From assembly GCA_019677205.1 (NCBI GenBank), contig JAAMXY010004138.1, positions 1 to 12,554 of the forward strand: a stretch of 12,554 bases of DNA. The letters are read 5' to 3'. Made by a program: the position numbers and the translations under genes. Source of the stretch: Pinguiococcus pyrenoidosus (lineage: Eukaryota; Sar; Pinguiophyceae; Pinguiochrysidales; Pinguiochrysidaceae). The notes beneath the pieces were generated by a model. It was given only the letters and a program-made list of their open reading frames with translations, was not told where the DNA came from and made no database searches. Positions 1 to 8,334 of the stretch are shown here, piece after piece. How positions within the stretch are numbered: the first letter of the stretch is position 1; each line of letters starts with the position of its first letter.

Positions 1-278
1 GTGGCGGCTGCCCTGGCATTGCCGCTCTCCTCATCGATCTTGATCAGGTCGGAGGGCTCCTTCTGCAGCGGCGGAAGCGGACTGGTGCTGCTGGAGCTGC
101 TGGGCCGCGAGGACAGGCGTCTCACCATCGCGCTCTTGCGGACGCCGGCGCCCAGCATCTTGTAGATGGCCGAGCTGTCTCGGTGCAGCGCCGTGGTGGG
201 CGAGCGGACCTCGAAGCTGTGCGCCTTGAAGAACTTGCGTCGCGGAGAAGCCGACGTCTCCTGGCCATTTCCGCTCAT
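1..278 (-). CDS. Unrecognised Ser-rich protein, N-terminal part (runs off left edge)
   Basis: An open frame starts at the ATG complementary to 276-278 and has no stop before the window edge, giving about 92 residues. The protein begins MSGNGQETSASPRRKFFKAH, continues with a mixed segment (FEVRSPTTALHRDSSAIYKM), then a serine/proline-rich linker (runs of S near residues 60-67, then PLPPLQKEPSD) and an acidic tail near the edge. Basic and serine-rich composition suggests a disordered N-terminal region, possibly a phosphorylation target, but I recognise no domain. A donor-like ATG|GTGAGA lies inside the frame near residue 51, so an intron there is possible; the frame stays open and protein-like through it, so I leave it unspliced. 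The promoter should lie in 279-530. Confidence 0.5.
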   Translation of the reverse strand, partial: MSGNGQETSASPRRKFFKAHSFEVRSPTTALHRDSSAIYKMLGAGVRKSAMVRRLSSRPSSSSSTSPLPPLQKEPSDLIKIDEESGNARAAA

Positions 279-943
279 CCTGTTTGAGCGAGGGCGTCAA
301 GGGCCTTCGCTTTGGCTGCCAGAGCTCCTGGCCACTCTCACGTACTCCACGTGGCGTCGGGGGCCAAAGGGGCGCAGAGTCCGGCCTTGAGCGCAGAGTC
401 CGGGGCGGGACGAGCGGAACCCAGCGCTCTCCGGCCCAGCAATCGGAATCCAACGCCGCTGACGGTTTGTGCAGCTACTGCCTCTAAAAGCTACGGGGTT
501 TTCGAAGACCTCTCAAGCTGTAGCCAGTGAAATCATCGAAAGTGACCAGCACAGTGAGAATATGAGGATATTATTGGAGTACTCGAGAATCAAAATAATA
601 ATTTGTTAATAACGAGGGAATAATCGATGGAGTGCTTCCTTTCAAGCATCTTCATTGGCCTTACGAAATGCCCATCATCGTACACGATTGGACGTAGAAT
701 CCTCCACAAGACTAATCATAAATCAGAGGTTTTGTTATGAATTGTATAATAAGGAGAATAGAATCTTCACAAAGCTTCCACAATCTACCATATTACGGCT
801 CCACAAGAACCACAACTATGGCACCACGATCGATATATAGTCTCTAATCGATACTGAACGCTTAGGTCTTATGTGGCGACGCAGCAAAGAAAACGCCATA
901 AAACCCTCTGTTGCGCCACTTGTGCGCACCGTTTCTCTTCGCA
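279..943. other. Intergenic region between divergent genes, with AT-rich island
   Basis: No gene is supported here. Positions 279-530 are GC-rich and probably hold the promoter and 5' leader of the leftward gene. Roughly 530-850 is much richer in A+T; a hand count of 541-660 gives about 37% G+C, whereas the kinase exon at 1201-1260 is about 75%. The AT-rich block has a 61-codon frame (655-840) with no ATG start and no family resemblance. It also carries scattered TCCACAA words (near 703, 777 and 800) and ATCGAT words. A CCATAAAAC stretch at 896-904 sits about 40 bp before the kinase ATG and could be a TATA-like element. Confidence 0.5.
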
Positions 944-2044
944 ATGGAGGCCGGAGCAGCACTGTGCGCCGCAGCTGTCAGCTCCCCTGCCCCATGGGCG
1001 CAGACGGCCAAGGGAGTGGGCCTGATCACGGCGGCCGTCGTGGTTGAGTTGGAGATCTTCGGGACCCTAAGCCGTTCTCGGGCGATTCCGACGGTATTTT
1101 TCTGGTTTTTTTTCGAGTTCCTCTGGATGCTGCTGCTTGACTTCACCCTGCAACGGCTCTCAGGTGCTGTCGCGCAAGTTGACCCACATCTTCGCGGGCC
1201 TCGGCACGTCCCTGCTGCTGGTCCTCATGCCGCCGGGCTTCTGGCCGGCGAGGCTGGCGGTGTCCTCGGTGCTCTTCGCCTTCATGGCGGTCTTCGCGTG
1301 GATTGCTGAGATGCCGGAAGCAAGCTACCAGCGCCTGCCTGGCTTGCTGCGTGCCAAGGTGCCTCGCATGATCCGTGGCCAGGCGCAGAGATGCTGCTCC
1401 CTGGGCTGAACAGAGCCGCGTTGGTCTTGCAGGTGGACTCCATGGTCAGCAACATGTGTCGACACGGCACTCGCAGGGAGCTGGCCGACGGCACGTGGTA
1501 CTACTCGTTCATCGTTTCGCTTGTCACCGTGCTGTTCTGGACGGCACCCGTCAACGCGATTCTCTTTGCGACGCTCTTCATCGGAGGTGAGCAGCTTCCC
1601 ATCCACGATAGCCTAGGATCTGATGCCCCAGCCGGCCCCACTGAGCACTTTGGGACGCTGGCAGACGGCCTCGCGGATCCGGTCGGGAGGACTCTCGGGG
1701 GCCTCTTTCGCGATCCGGCGAAGAAGAAAGAGCTGGCGCCCATGCAGTATCGGTTCCTCAACTTCGGCACGAAGAGCATCCCTGGATCCCTGGCGTTCTT
1801 CCTCTCGAGCCTCGGTTCTTCCATCCTGCTTGGCAAATTTTACTACTCGCGAGGCCACTGGATGAAGAGCCTGGACTTCGAGACCTTCGCACGCGTCAGC
1901 CTGATCGCCTGCGCATTTGCAACCTTCGCCGAGGCGGTGAGTCCGCCAGGCAAGGACAACCTGCTCGTGCCTCTTGCTGTGATGGTCGTCTGCCATTATT
2001 TTGAAAGCTCAGGGACCGCTGGCCTTATGACATCATGTTGGTGA
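944..2044 (+). CDS. Phytol kinase / polyprenol (dolichol) kinase-like membrane protein
   Basis: Exons 944-1093, 1164-1358, 1433-1586 and 1665-2044 join in phase (introns 70, 74 and 78 bp, all GT-AG) into a 292-residue protein. The family phosphorylates prenyl alcohols such as phytol, farnesol or dolichol with CTP (or another NTP) in a membrane. Visible hallmarks are SRKLTHIFAG after the first membrane segment (about residue 51), several hydrophobic helices, GDGLADPVGR at 166-175, created exactly by the third splice junction, and EAVSPPGKDNLLVP at 256-269, the usual C-terminal signature. The length is close to plant phytol kinases without their transit peptide. The start is the first ATG of the frame; no clear plastid presequence precedes the first helix, so an upstream exon may be missing or the enzyme may act in the ER. 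The last codons are followed by GTGAGG directly overlapping the stop, so a further 3' exon cannot be excluded. Phytol versus farnesol or dolichol specificity cannot be decided from sequence. Confidence 0.85.
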
Positions 2045-2712
2045 GGCGACGGTAGTAGTAGCATAGCGATCGGCACAAAGGCAGCGAAGAAGCAAGAATG
2101 GAATGAATAGGACGCAGGCAACCCGGCAATCCGGCACTCCGGCACTCCGGCACTCCGGCACTCCGGCACTCCGAAACTCCGTAACTTCGAAACTCCGAAA
2201 CTTCGAAACCAGAACTCGGAATAAACTGAATAAGTTGTTGGAACGGAAGCAATCAACACCGTCTAGCATCAAAGCTGCGCCACGCTCACAGGTCTTTCCT
2301 GTCGCAATGCACTTTCACGAACACGTATGAGACGCATCGACATCCTACTTCATCGTAGGCGCTTCTTGCAGAGCGCAGCCTGCGAAAATCTTACGGCGTC
2401 GCATGGTGAGTGGCGAGCACCCTAGGAGAATACCACTCCGGACTTCTTTCGCTTCTTCTATGCGGAGAAGTCTTTCGGCGACAGGGCACCGAGGCAGACA
2501 AGGTGCCGAGAGAACAGGTGGCGCCACGGCTTCTATTTAAGATGAGCAGAGCATGCCGCCTGCGTCATCTGGAAGCCCCAACCCCCCCCTCACGGAACAG
2601 CAGGTACAACGAGCTGTCCATTCAGACTAGGAAGGCCTTGCGAAATGGCACCCGGCGTCTCCAGGTGCTCATTCTATTATTTAGAGTTTGGGACAAGTTC
2701 GGACGGGTTTAG
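2045..2712. other. Convergent intergenic spacer
   Basis: This spacer lies between the 3' ends of the kinase gene (+) and the LETM1-domain gene (-). It should contain both 3' UTRs. It holds the 8-bp tandem array at 2117-2212, a short C-run near 2582-2589 and a TATTTAA word near 2534. The frames here are short and their composition is not gene-like; I see no supported gene. Confidence 0.5.
2117..2212. repeat. 12-copy 8-bp tandem array (GGCACTCC / GAAACTYC)
   Basis: The tract divides exactly into twelve 8-bp units: GGCAACCC, GGCAATCC, five perfect GGCACTCC copies, then GAAACTCC, GTAACTTC, GAAACTCC, GAAACTTC and GAAACCAG. The first half is the GGCACTCC type and the second half drifts to a GAAACTYC type, suggesting two rounds of expansion or decay from one edge. 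It lies in the 3' spacer of the kinase gene. Confidence 0.95.
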
Positions 2713-4504
2713 CTATGTCTTCGTGTTGGCGCCTTCGGGCATGAGCGCCGGCAGGTGGAGGATGAGGGACCGGTGGATCTCGGGACTCTTTCCCTCCCTG
2801 CCTGCGCCGCTGCCATCCACGCGCTCGCGGACGCGCAGGTAGGAGCTCAGTCGGCTCTGGAGGACCTCATGGCGGCGATGACCCAGATGATGCATGGAGG
2901 GCGTGATTCCTCTGCATTTGCAAGCATACTGCGCGGAGAGGCGAGACAAGGTTAGGCTTCTCGCCAAGCCGGGAGCCGACTAGGATCACAAGCAGAACGC
3001 ACCTCTAGCTCATCGGTAGTGAGGCTCTCCACCTGCCCCTTCCCGGCGAGGAGGGCGTCGTCGCGCGCGATCTCGTTCGCGATCTTCCGAAGGCCGTCCC
3101 GAAGGGCGGACGTCGGCATGAACATCCGGAGCGGGTAGCGAAGCGTCGTGCGAAGCTTCGTAGACACGCCCGGGGAGCCGCCCACCCAGGCATCGACAAG
3201 ATGCAGGAGGTGCCGGCGAGAAAGGGACTCGAGTCCGGCGGACCCGCTCTTGTCGTCAAAGAACCCCGCGAGCAGGTGCACGGCGGACTCCTCCGCCTCC
3301 TTCGCTTCGCCGTCGATCCAGAACTCGCCGCTGGGGGTCGGCAGGAAGGCGTGCTCGTATCGCTCGTCCATGCCGCCTCCCGCGGCATCTTGCAGCAAGC
3401 TGGTCAAGGCGCCGCGCTTGGCTTCGATCTTTCGCGAATGATCCTCCCACGCGTACAGCGCAGCCTACACGCGCGAAAGTCCGGTAAGCTTCTCGACAGG
3501 CATCGACCAAAACCGGAAGGACTTTTCCCTGGGCAGCAGCCTTGTACGAACCTCGTGCTGGGTGTGGAACTGGTGCGTCAAGAGAGCCCGGGGGAACACG
3601 CATGCGAGGAGCGGCACCGCCAGCCCGAACGGGGGCGGAATGGGGTTGCAGATGATGGGGAACATTCTCAGGAAGTCCATCGGGACCCTACGCGCAGCAG
3701 ACCAGCGAAGAAACCATTCCGTCAGAAACAAGGGTATGGGGCGGTGCATCGCAGAGCAGACGTTTCTTTTGTCTTTGGTACCGCACCTTCTCAGCAGGGT
3801 CTTCTCGCGCCATGTCAGCACGGCCGGGCTGTTGTCGAGGATGAGCGATCCCCTCCACCAGTGCCTCGTCTTGCGCATGCGCTTCCAGAGCTTGAAGGTC
3901 TCGGAGAGGTCTTGGAAGAGCTTCTTCAGGCCGATGAAGTAGCGGTCGAGCGTGTGGCGCACTCGGCCGGGCAGGAGGTTGTACATCCCCGAAGAGAGGC
4001 GCGAGAAGAAGCCGGCCTTGCGGGCATCCGCCACCGCCGCCTTCATGTCCTGCGCCAAGCTGAGCTGGACGCCTTGCTGCAGCTGCGCAGCCATGGCGCT
4101 GAGCCGCGCATTGCGCTTGGCGCTCAGATAGGTCGTCCTCCCCGCTTTCCTCGTGGCCAGATTCGCTCCTGCAACCGCAGGCAAGTGAGAACATTTGGCT
4201 GGTGGGGCCCCGGAGGGCGTCTCATGTGCTCTGGGCCGGGCGTCGCTCACCTCTTGCAAGGTCCGCGTAGCGTGTGGATCCCTGGGCGCGCGCAATGGCA
4301 GTGGCTCCGCTGCGGTTTCGGCGAAAAGTCGGCGTGAGAACCGAGTGACGTGTGACTCTTTAGTGCAACCAGGCCTCTGGCGCGCTCTTACCCATGCGGC
4401 AGTCCGCTGGGAAAGTCCGGGAAGGTGCCCCGGGCGCCAGCCAGACTCAGGAGGCCCAGCAAGACGCCAAGAAGGCCGCAAAGGCGTCGTCGTGTCCTCT
4501 CCAT
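2713..4504 (-). CDS. LETM1-domain protein (LETMD1-like), with signal-peptide-like N-terminus
   Basis: Six exons on the minus strand (4504-4392, 4309-4251, 4168-3787, 3687-3552, 3464-3003, 2928-2713) join in phase through five GT-AG introns of 74-99 bp into 455 residues. LETM1-family proteins sit in the inner mitochondrial membrane (some in plastids) and act in K+/H+ or Ca2+ balance and ribosome binding. Evidence, in order: residues 1-26 are MERTRRR followed by a Leu-rich hydrophobic core; a basic stretch follows to about 85; TWREKTLLRR (about 175-185) precedes the hydrophobic segment with FPRALLTHQF; the C-terminal domain contains SRRHLLHLVDAW, then SLTTDELE, spliced to YACKCRGI (about 377-392), the usual LT-x-x-EL-x-x-AC-x-x-RG signature. 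The last exon is longer than the reading-through frame that stops at 2952; splicing at 3003/2928 is chosen because it restores this signature. No EF hand is seen, so it is closer to LETMD1 than to full-length LETM1. Confidence 0.85.
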
Positions 4505-5453
4505 GGCCCTCTCTCGCTGCTGCGGGCGGTTGTTCTTCCTCTGCTACAGCTCTGTAGCGGCCGCCCAGCCACCCTTGCTCCGACGGCAGGGTCGTCCGAA
4601 AACCCCTTCGCAGGCCTCTGCGATGGGCGGCGTCGACTGCTGGAGGAAAAGGGCGGAATTGGCGGCGAAATTGCGACTCCGCCGCGCAGAAACCGCGGGA
4701 AAGGCAGGCCGGCGATCCTGCTGACCCATCGCATAGGCGAAGAAGGTGATTACGTAGGCATTGATTGAAGTTTGAAGTTCGAACTCTAGCTGCGGACCAA
4801 TCATCTGCCGCGATTCACCGCTGACGTGTAGAATCGCCGCGGACGACGTGTCCGACGCCACCATCTTCTCTTCCCGAGTTGCCGCTGGCCAGCCGGCCAC
4901 TTGCGCGCTCGATGTACTGCGGAGGAACCGGCCTCGCAAGGCGCAGTTGCAGGTTGCCAGAGCGGCGTCCCCGGGAAGCGTGTGCATCGACAGCCGAACA
5001 AGGAGAAAGGCAACGAGCGAAAAACGTATGCCAATGCTGGTGACCTCCCTCGCTCGCTCCGGGCTGGACGCACGGACGGACCGAGCGACGTGGGAACGGT
5101 TGCTCGCTGCGATGACGCAGGGTCTGTGGCGCTCGACGACGAGGGGGCGGGTGGCAGGCAATGATTGCTCTTGCTTGGCTGTGCCCGCCGTCGCTCGGCA
5201 ACGAGTCGAGCGACGAAACGGACGCGCTTAGCTTGCTTCGATCCAGCCATCTCTCTATCATCTGCCTGCGCGCCGAGCTACGCATGACGCGGCGCATGTG
5301 AAGCGCCCAACTTGCAAGAAGGGGTCTCCGAGCGCCTCGAGACTCGTTTCCCCGCTGCTGGGGTTGGGTGTAACCGTTCTTCGCCCCGGCCAATTCTCGG
5401 CGTCTGTCCCGTTCTCCACCCGCAAATCGGCCATTTATCGCGAAGCACTTCAC
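4505..5453. other. Unresolved region between two leftward genes
   Basis: This region should contain the promoter of the LETM1-domain gene and perhaps the 3' exons of the WD40-like gene upstream. Frames on the minus strand are long because of the base composition (open from 5879 to 4815, and another with an ATG at 4864 ending at 4544 that would give 106 aa), but their translations are Arg/Ser/Pro-rich and resemble no family. I could not place a convincing acceptor that continues the WD40-like exon. Nothing else is supported. Confidence 0.35.
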
Positions 5454-6387
5454 ATTCTCCAGCTGTGCGCCATCCGCGCTCTGCACCATGAGGTCCCCGT
5501 CTTGATAGCAGAGCAGGAGCTGCCCAGACGCCAGGAACGCCCCCGAAACCACGTCGCCCTGGAGGTTCTCGGCCTCCAAGCTGCTGCCCAGCTCACACAC
5601 CCGAGCCTGTGCACCTCCAGCAGCGAACAGCTTCCTCGAGTCTCGGCTAAAGCTGAGGGTCACCGGGCCTTCAATGGAGCCCAGCTCCGGCAATGTCGCC
5701 AACGCGCGCGGAGTGTTTGCCCCCAGCGCCCCGGTCGCAAACACGGAGACGCAGTCTCCGAAGACAACGGCCAACTTCTCCTCGTTGTCGCTCAAGCACA
5801 GCTGCGTCGCCTCTCCCTCGTCAAACGCCTTGAACCCTGGCTTGTGCACTTTCCCCTTCTTCACGTCCCTGTCCTTCTGCTAGCGGAATCCCAGCCTCCC
5901 CCTCATCAACTGGACCATCCAGCTGTGTTTGAGACTCGCCCGTTGCTTCTGCTTCAGCTGCTGCCAGTGCAGGATCCGAGCGCACTGCGCCCTCCAGCTT
6001 CGCTGCGGTGTTCGCCTGCGGCAGAGAGGCAGATGTCTTCACAGCATCTTGCTGGCGTGCAAGATCAAGATCAGCATCAAGCCGATTGGAGGGAAGCTCC
6101 ATGGGCGGCTCGGAATGCTCTTCAATCACCACGTCGAGGTCCTCGTGCTCCTCTTCACCGATGTCCAGCTCCGCCTCGATCTCCCGCGACGCCTCCTCGC
6201 GCCATGCCACCACCTCTCGCAGGGCTCGAGGCCCTGGCTGGCTCGGGAAGCGGACCAGATGCTCCCAGCCCCTGCGCCGCTTCCTGTCCCCCACGACGCG
6301 GCCCGCATATCGCTGGCCGCTGTCGGAGCAGAACAGCTGCAGAGGCTTGCCCACGAGCGCCGCGCCTGCGTTGCGAGGAATCTCCGA
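5454..6387 (-). CDS. Tentative gene: Tudor-like segment, acidic linker, WD40-like blades (ends unresolved)
   Basis: Two blocks in different frames look like protein. The upstream block (about 6387-5986) has a barrel-like segment, VGKPLQLFCSDSGQRYAG followed by GWEHLVRF, resembling Tudor/PWWP-type folds, then a strongly acidic stretch (ELDIGEEEHEDLDVVIEEH). The downstream block (5879-5454) begins QKDRDVKKGKVHKPGFKAF and has blade-like repeats (ATQLCLSDNEEKLAVVFGDCVSVF, given here as positions about 5837-5766, and PVTLSFSRDSRKLFAAGG), as in WD40 proteins. One in-phase join is donor GCA|GTGCGC at 5986 to acceptor GCTAG at 5880 (106-bp intron); other donors are possible. The block probably ends at AAT|GTGAAG (5454). 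Only about three blades are visible, so further exons are expected downstream but were not found. No ATG was found in frame at the 5' end, so a first exon may lie in or near the repeat cluster at 6436-6572. Whether this is one gene or two is uncertain. Confidence 0.4.
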
Positions 6388-6435
6388 CTGCGGCAAGTTC
6401 TTGGGACTTCTGCGAGGACTTCTGCGAGGGAGCGC

Positions 6436-6572
6436 AGAACTTGCTACTTTCGCGAAGAGCTCGTACAAACTTGCTACTATCGCGATGTAGTCCCTCAAAT
6501 ATGCCACTTTTGCGAGCGCTTGCTACTTTCGCGATGATCATTTCTAGAACTTGCTACTTTCGCGAAGAGCTC
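6436..6572. repeat. Cluster of five CTTGCTACTTTCGCGA-type motifs in a divergent promoter
   Basis: Copies related to AACTTGCTACTTTCGCGA occur at about 6438, 6468 (CTATCGCGA variant), 6499 (diverged, GCCACTTTTGCGA), 6519 and 6548. The first and last copies share a perfect 27-bp identity (6436-6462 and 6546-6572, 110 bp apart) reaching through AGAGCTC. Spacing of the core is about 30, 31, 19 and 30 bp. Most copies hold the palindrome TCGCGA. The cluster lies between the leftward WD40-like gene and the rightward ANK-methyltransferase gene, ending 74 bp before the latter's ATG. Confidence 0.9.
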
Positions 6573-6580
6573 CCATTTAT

Positions 6581-6594
6581 CGCTAAAAATAGCG
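6581..6594. promoter_or_regulatory. Short perfect inverted repeat upstream of ANK-methyltransferase gene
   Basis: CGCTA-AAAA-TAGCG is a perfect 5-bp inverted repeat 52 bp before the ATG at 6646 and directly after the last TCGCGA motif. It may be a protein-binding site or part of the core promoter; a repeat this short can also arise by chance. Confidence 0.25.
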
Positions 6595-6645
6595 CCATTT
6601 CCTTTCGCCGCTCCTTTCGCTTCCGTTTGGCGACGTGTGCTGGAG

Positions 6646-8334
6646 ATGGAGGCCGGATGCGGCTCTCAGGAGTTCACGCTCGCAGATGTTGCACCCGAGG
6701 ACCTGGTGATGTGCGCGCGCTACGGGGAGGAAGACAACGTGCGCTTCCTCCTGGACCTCGGCGTCGCCGTCGACTCGACAGGTACGGAGGAACGCCGGAC
6801 TTTCCGCCAAGAGCCACGAGGAGCACAGCGCTCAAGCCCGATTGGCGTGCAGATGCCGACGGCTCCACAGCCTTGCACATGGCCTGTGCCAACAACCACC
6901 ACGGGATCGCCCGGAAGCTGCTGGAGAGGGGCGCCAAGCACCTGGCCAACGCGGCAGGCAACACGCCAGCGCACTGGGCAGCTCAGAATGGAAGCGAAGA
7001 CGCGATGAAGGTGCTCCTGGAGCTCGTGCCGGACTTGGATGTGCTGGCTCGGAATCAGTATGGCCGTGGCGTGGTCACCGAGGCGCTCGGCAAGGGCCAC
7101 ACCGACATGGCAGCGCTCCTGCTCCAGCATCCCAGCGCCACCGAGGAGAAGCTTCTGCAGCCTTCCGGCGCCAAAGGCGAAGCAAAGGCGTCCGATGGAT
7201 CCCAGGGAACGAGTGCGCATGGGAATGAGAATGAGAATGAAAATGAGACGGAGAAGGAGAAGGAGAAGGAGAAGGAGAGGGGAGAACGTGAAGGCGAAGC
7301 TGGACACGACGATACCGGCGAAGGCGATGCGGAGATCACGCATGACTTCGACTTCGGCGCCGGGGACGTTTCCATCAGGGAGAAGGTATGAGCGTCAATC
7401 GCCTGCAATTCACACAAGGCGGAGGAGGGCGAAAGACGTGACGCATGAAACGATTCAAGGTGATGGTGCGGGAGAACGAGTCGGCTTTTGGAGACAGGCA
7501 TGAGGATGATCGGACGGGCCTCGGCGTGTGGAGCGCCGCCCTTGTCCTGGCGAAGTGGCTCACGCAGCAAGGTGAAGATGTCCCGAAGTGCAAGGCCACC
7601 GCCAAACAGTAGTGTCGTCTAAGCACACGTCTCTGCTCTCCTCTCTCCTTCCCTCCTTTCTCCTTTCTCCTTTCTCCTTTCTCCTTTCTCCTTCCTCCTT
7701 CCTCCTTCCTCCTCCCCCAAACAGCCCCCGATTTCTCCGACAAGTTTGTTGTGGAGCTTGGAGCGGGATGCGGCGTGACTGGGATCGCGTTGGGAAAGGC
7801 GTCGCCGACTTGTCGTCTCTGGATCACGGACCTTAATCCAGAGACGATGAGCAACATGTCGCACAACATCTCCCTAAACTTCGGCGCCGAAACCGACGAG
7901 GATCGCGTGCGTGCGAAAGTCGTGGACTGGCAGAAGAGCAGCACGTGGCCCTCGCCTCTGCCCGACGTCCTGGTCGGCGCGGACCTCGTGTACTGCCGGG
8001 AGATCGTTCCCCTCCTTGTGAGCACGATTGCTGGACTGCTCCCGAATGCCAATTCGCGGTTCTACTACTGCGCGCCGAGGACAGGCCGCGCAGGGATGCC
8101 CGAGTTCTTGGAGGCGCTGAAGACCGCGGGATTTGTCGTTGCGAGGAAGGTGAGAAACTCCGCGGAACGCCTCCCGCGGCCGCCATTGAACCCGCACTGA
8201 CGATGCGCTCCGTCCACGGTCTGCAGGTGGTGGCAGCTGAAGACGATGACCAGCAAGAGCTAAGGGCGAATCCTCTCAAGAGTCAGAACGATGAGCTCTT
8301 CTTCTTGTTCTTTCAGGTGGGCCATGTGGCGTAG
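6646..8334 (+). CDS. Ankyrin-repeat / METTL21-FAM86-type methyltransferase fusion
   Basis: Exons 6646-6781, 6853-7385, 7460-7571, 7725-8149 and 8227-8334 join in phase (introns 71, 74, 153 and 77 bp, GT-AG) into 437 residues. Residues about 14-145 form four ankyrin repeats (GSTALHMACANNHHGIARKL, then GNTPAHWAAQNGSEDAMKVL), the last one degenerate. A low-complexity linker (NENENENETEKEKEKEKE, about 190-207) is followed by a class I SAM-dependent methyltransferase of family 16: TGLGVWSAALVLAKWL before motif I VVELGAGCGVTGI (about 269-281), acidic D296 in WITDLN, and DVLVGADLVY (341-350) with the DxxY signature of protein-lysine methyltransferases of this family. These enzymes usually methylate lysines on chaperones or translation factors, and the ankyrins may select the partner. 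The C-terminus SQNDELFFLFFQ suits the family's last strand. The start is the first ATG; a GTG three codons earlier is not used in eukaryotes. The substrate is unknown. Confidence 0.85.
7654..7716 (+). repeat. Nine-copy 7-bp pyrimidine tandem repeat inside intron 3 of the ANK-methyltransferase gene
   Basis: Five TCCTTTC units, three TCCTTCC units and a TCCTCCC unit run in register and end 8 bp before the acceptor AG at 7724. The surrounding tract is pyrimidine-only from about 7636. It acts as an oversized polypyrimidine tract and explains why this intron (153 bp) is about twice as long as its neighbours. Confidence 0.95.

Noticed and set aside
655-840. 61-codon frame in the AT-rich island
   Set aside because: It starts with TTG, not ATG, has no recognisable domain, and is as expected for AT-rich noncoding DNA.
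2553-2955. Two-exon plus-strand small gene (MPPASSGSPNPPLTEQQ spliced to a 66-residue frame beginning at 2755)
   Set aside because: Splice sites look acceptable, but the second exon is antisense to the last LETM1 exon, whose minus-strand translation restores the conserved C-terminal LETM1 signature and in-phase splicing. The plus frame is a shadow.
2952-3002. Reading the LETM1 exon straight through to the stop at 2952
   Set aside because: It would end in VRSACDPSRLPAWREA and lose the AC-x-x-RG helix and about 70 residues; donor GAG|GTGCGT and the acceptor before YACKCRGI fit family and phase better.
3201-4337. 378-residue plus-strand reading frame
   Set aside because: It is antisense to the LETM1-domain exons and runs through four of its introns without change of character; the translation resembles no family.
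4544-4864. 106-residue minus-strand frame from an ATG at 4864
   Set aside because: It has no family resemblance, its C-terminal part is Arg/Ser-rich, and it lies where the LETM1 gene promoter must be; kept only as a note in the gap entry.
5424-5446. CCATTTATCGCGAAG shared with the promoter region at 6573-6583
   Set aside because: Only 11 bp are common (CCATTTATCGC); matches of this length are expected by chance in a window of this size.
6436-6572. CRISPR array
   Set aside because: Copies are not evenly spaced, are partly diverged, and the DNA is from a eukaryote with spliceosomal introns.
5298-7391. 697-residue plus-strand reading frame
   Set aside because: Only its last part (from 6853) is real, as ankyrin exon 2. 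The rest is antisense to the WD40-like/Tudor-like blocks and then crosses the promoter motif array and an intron.
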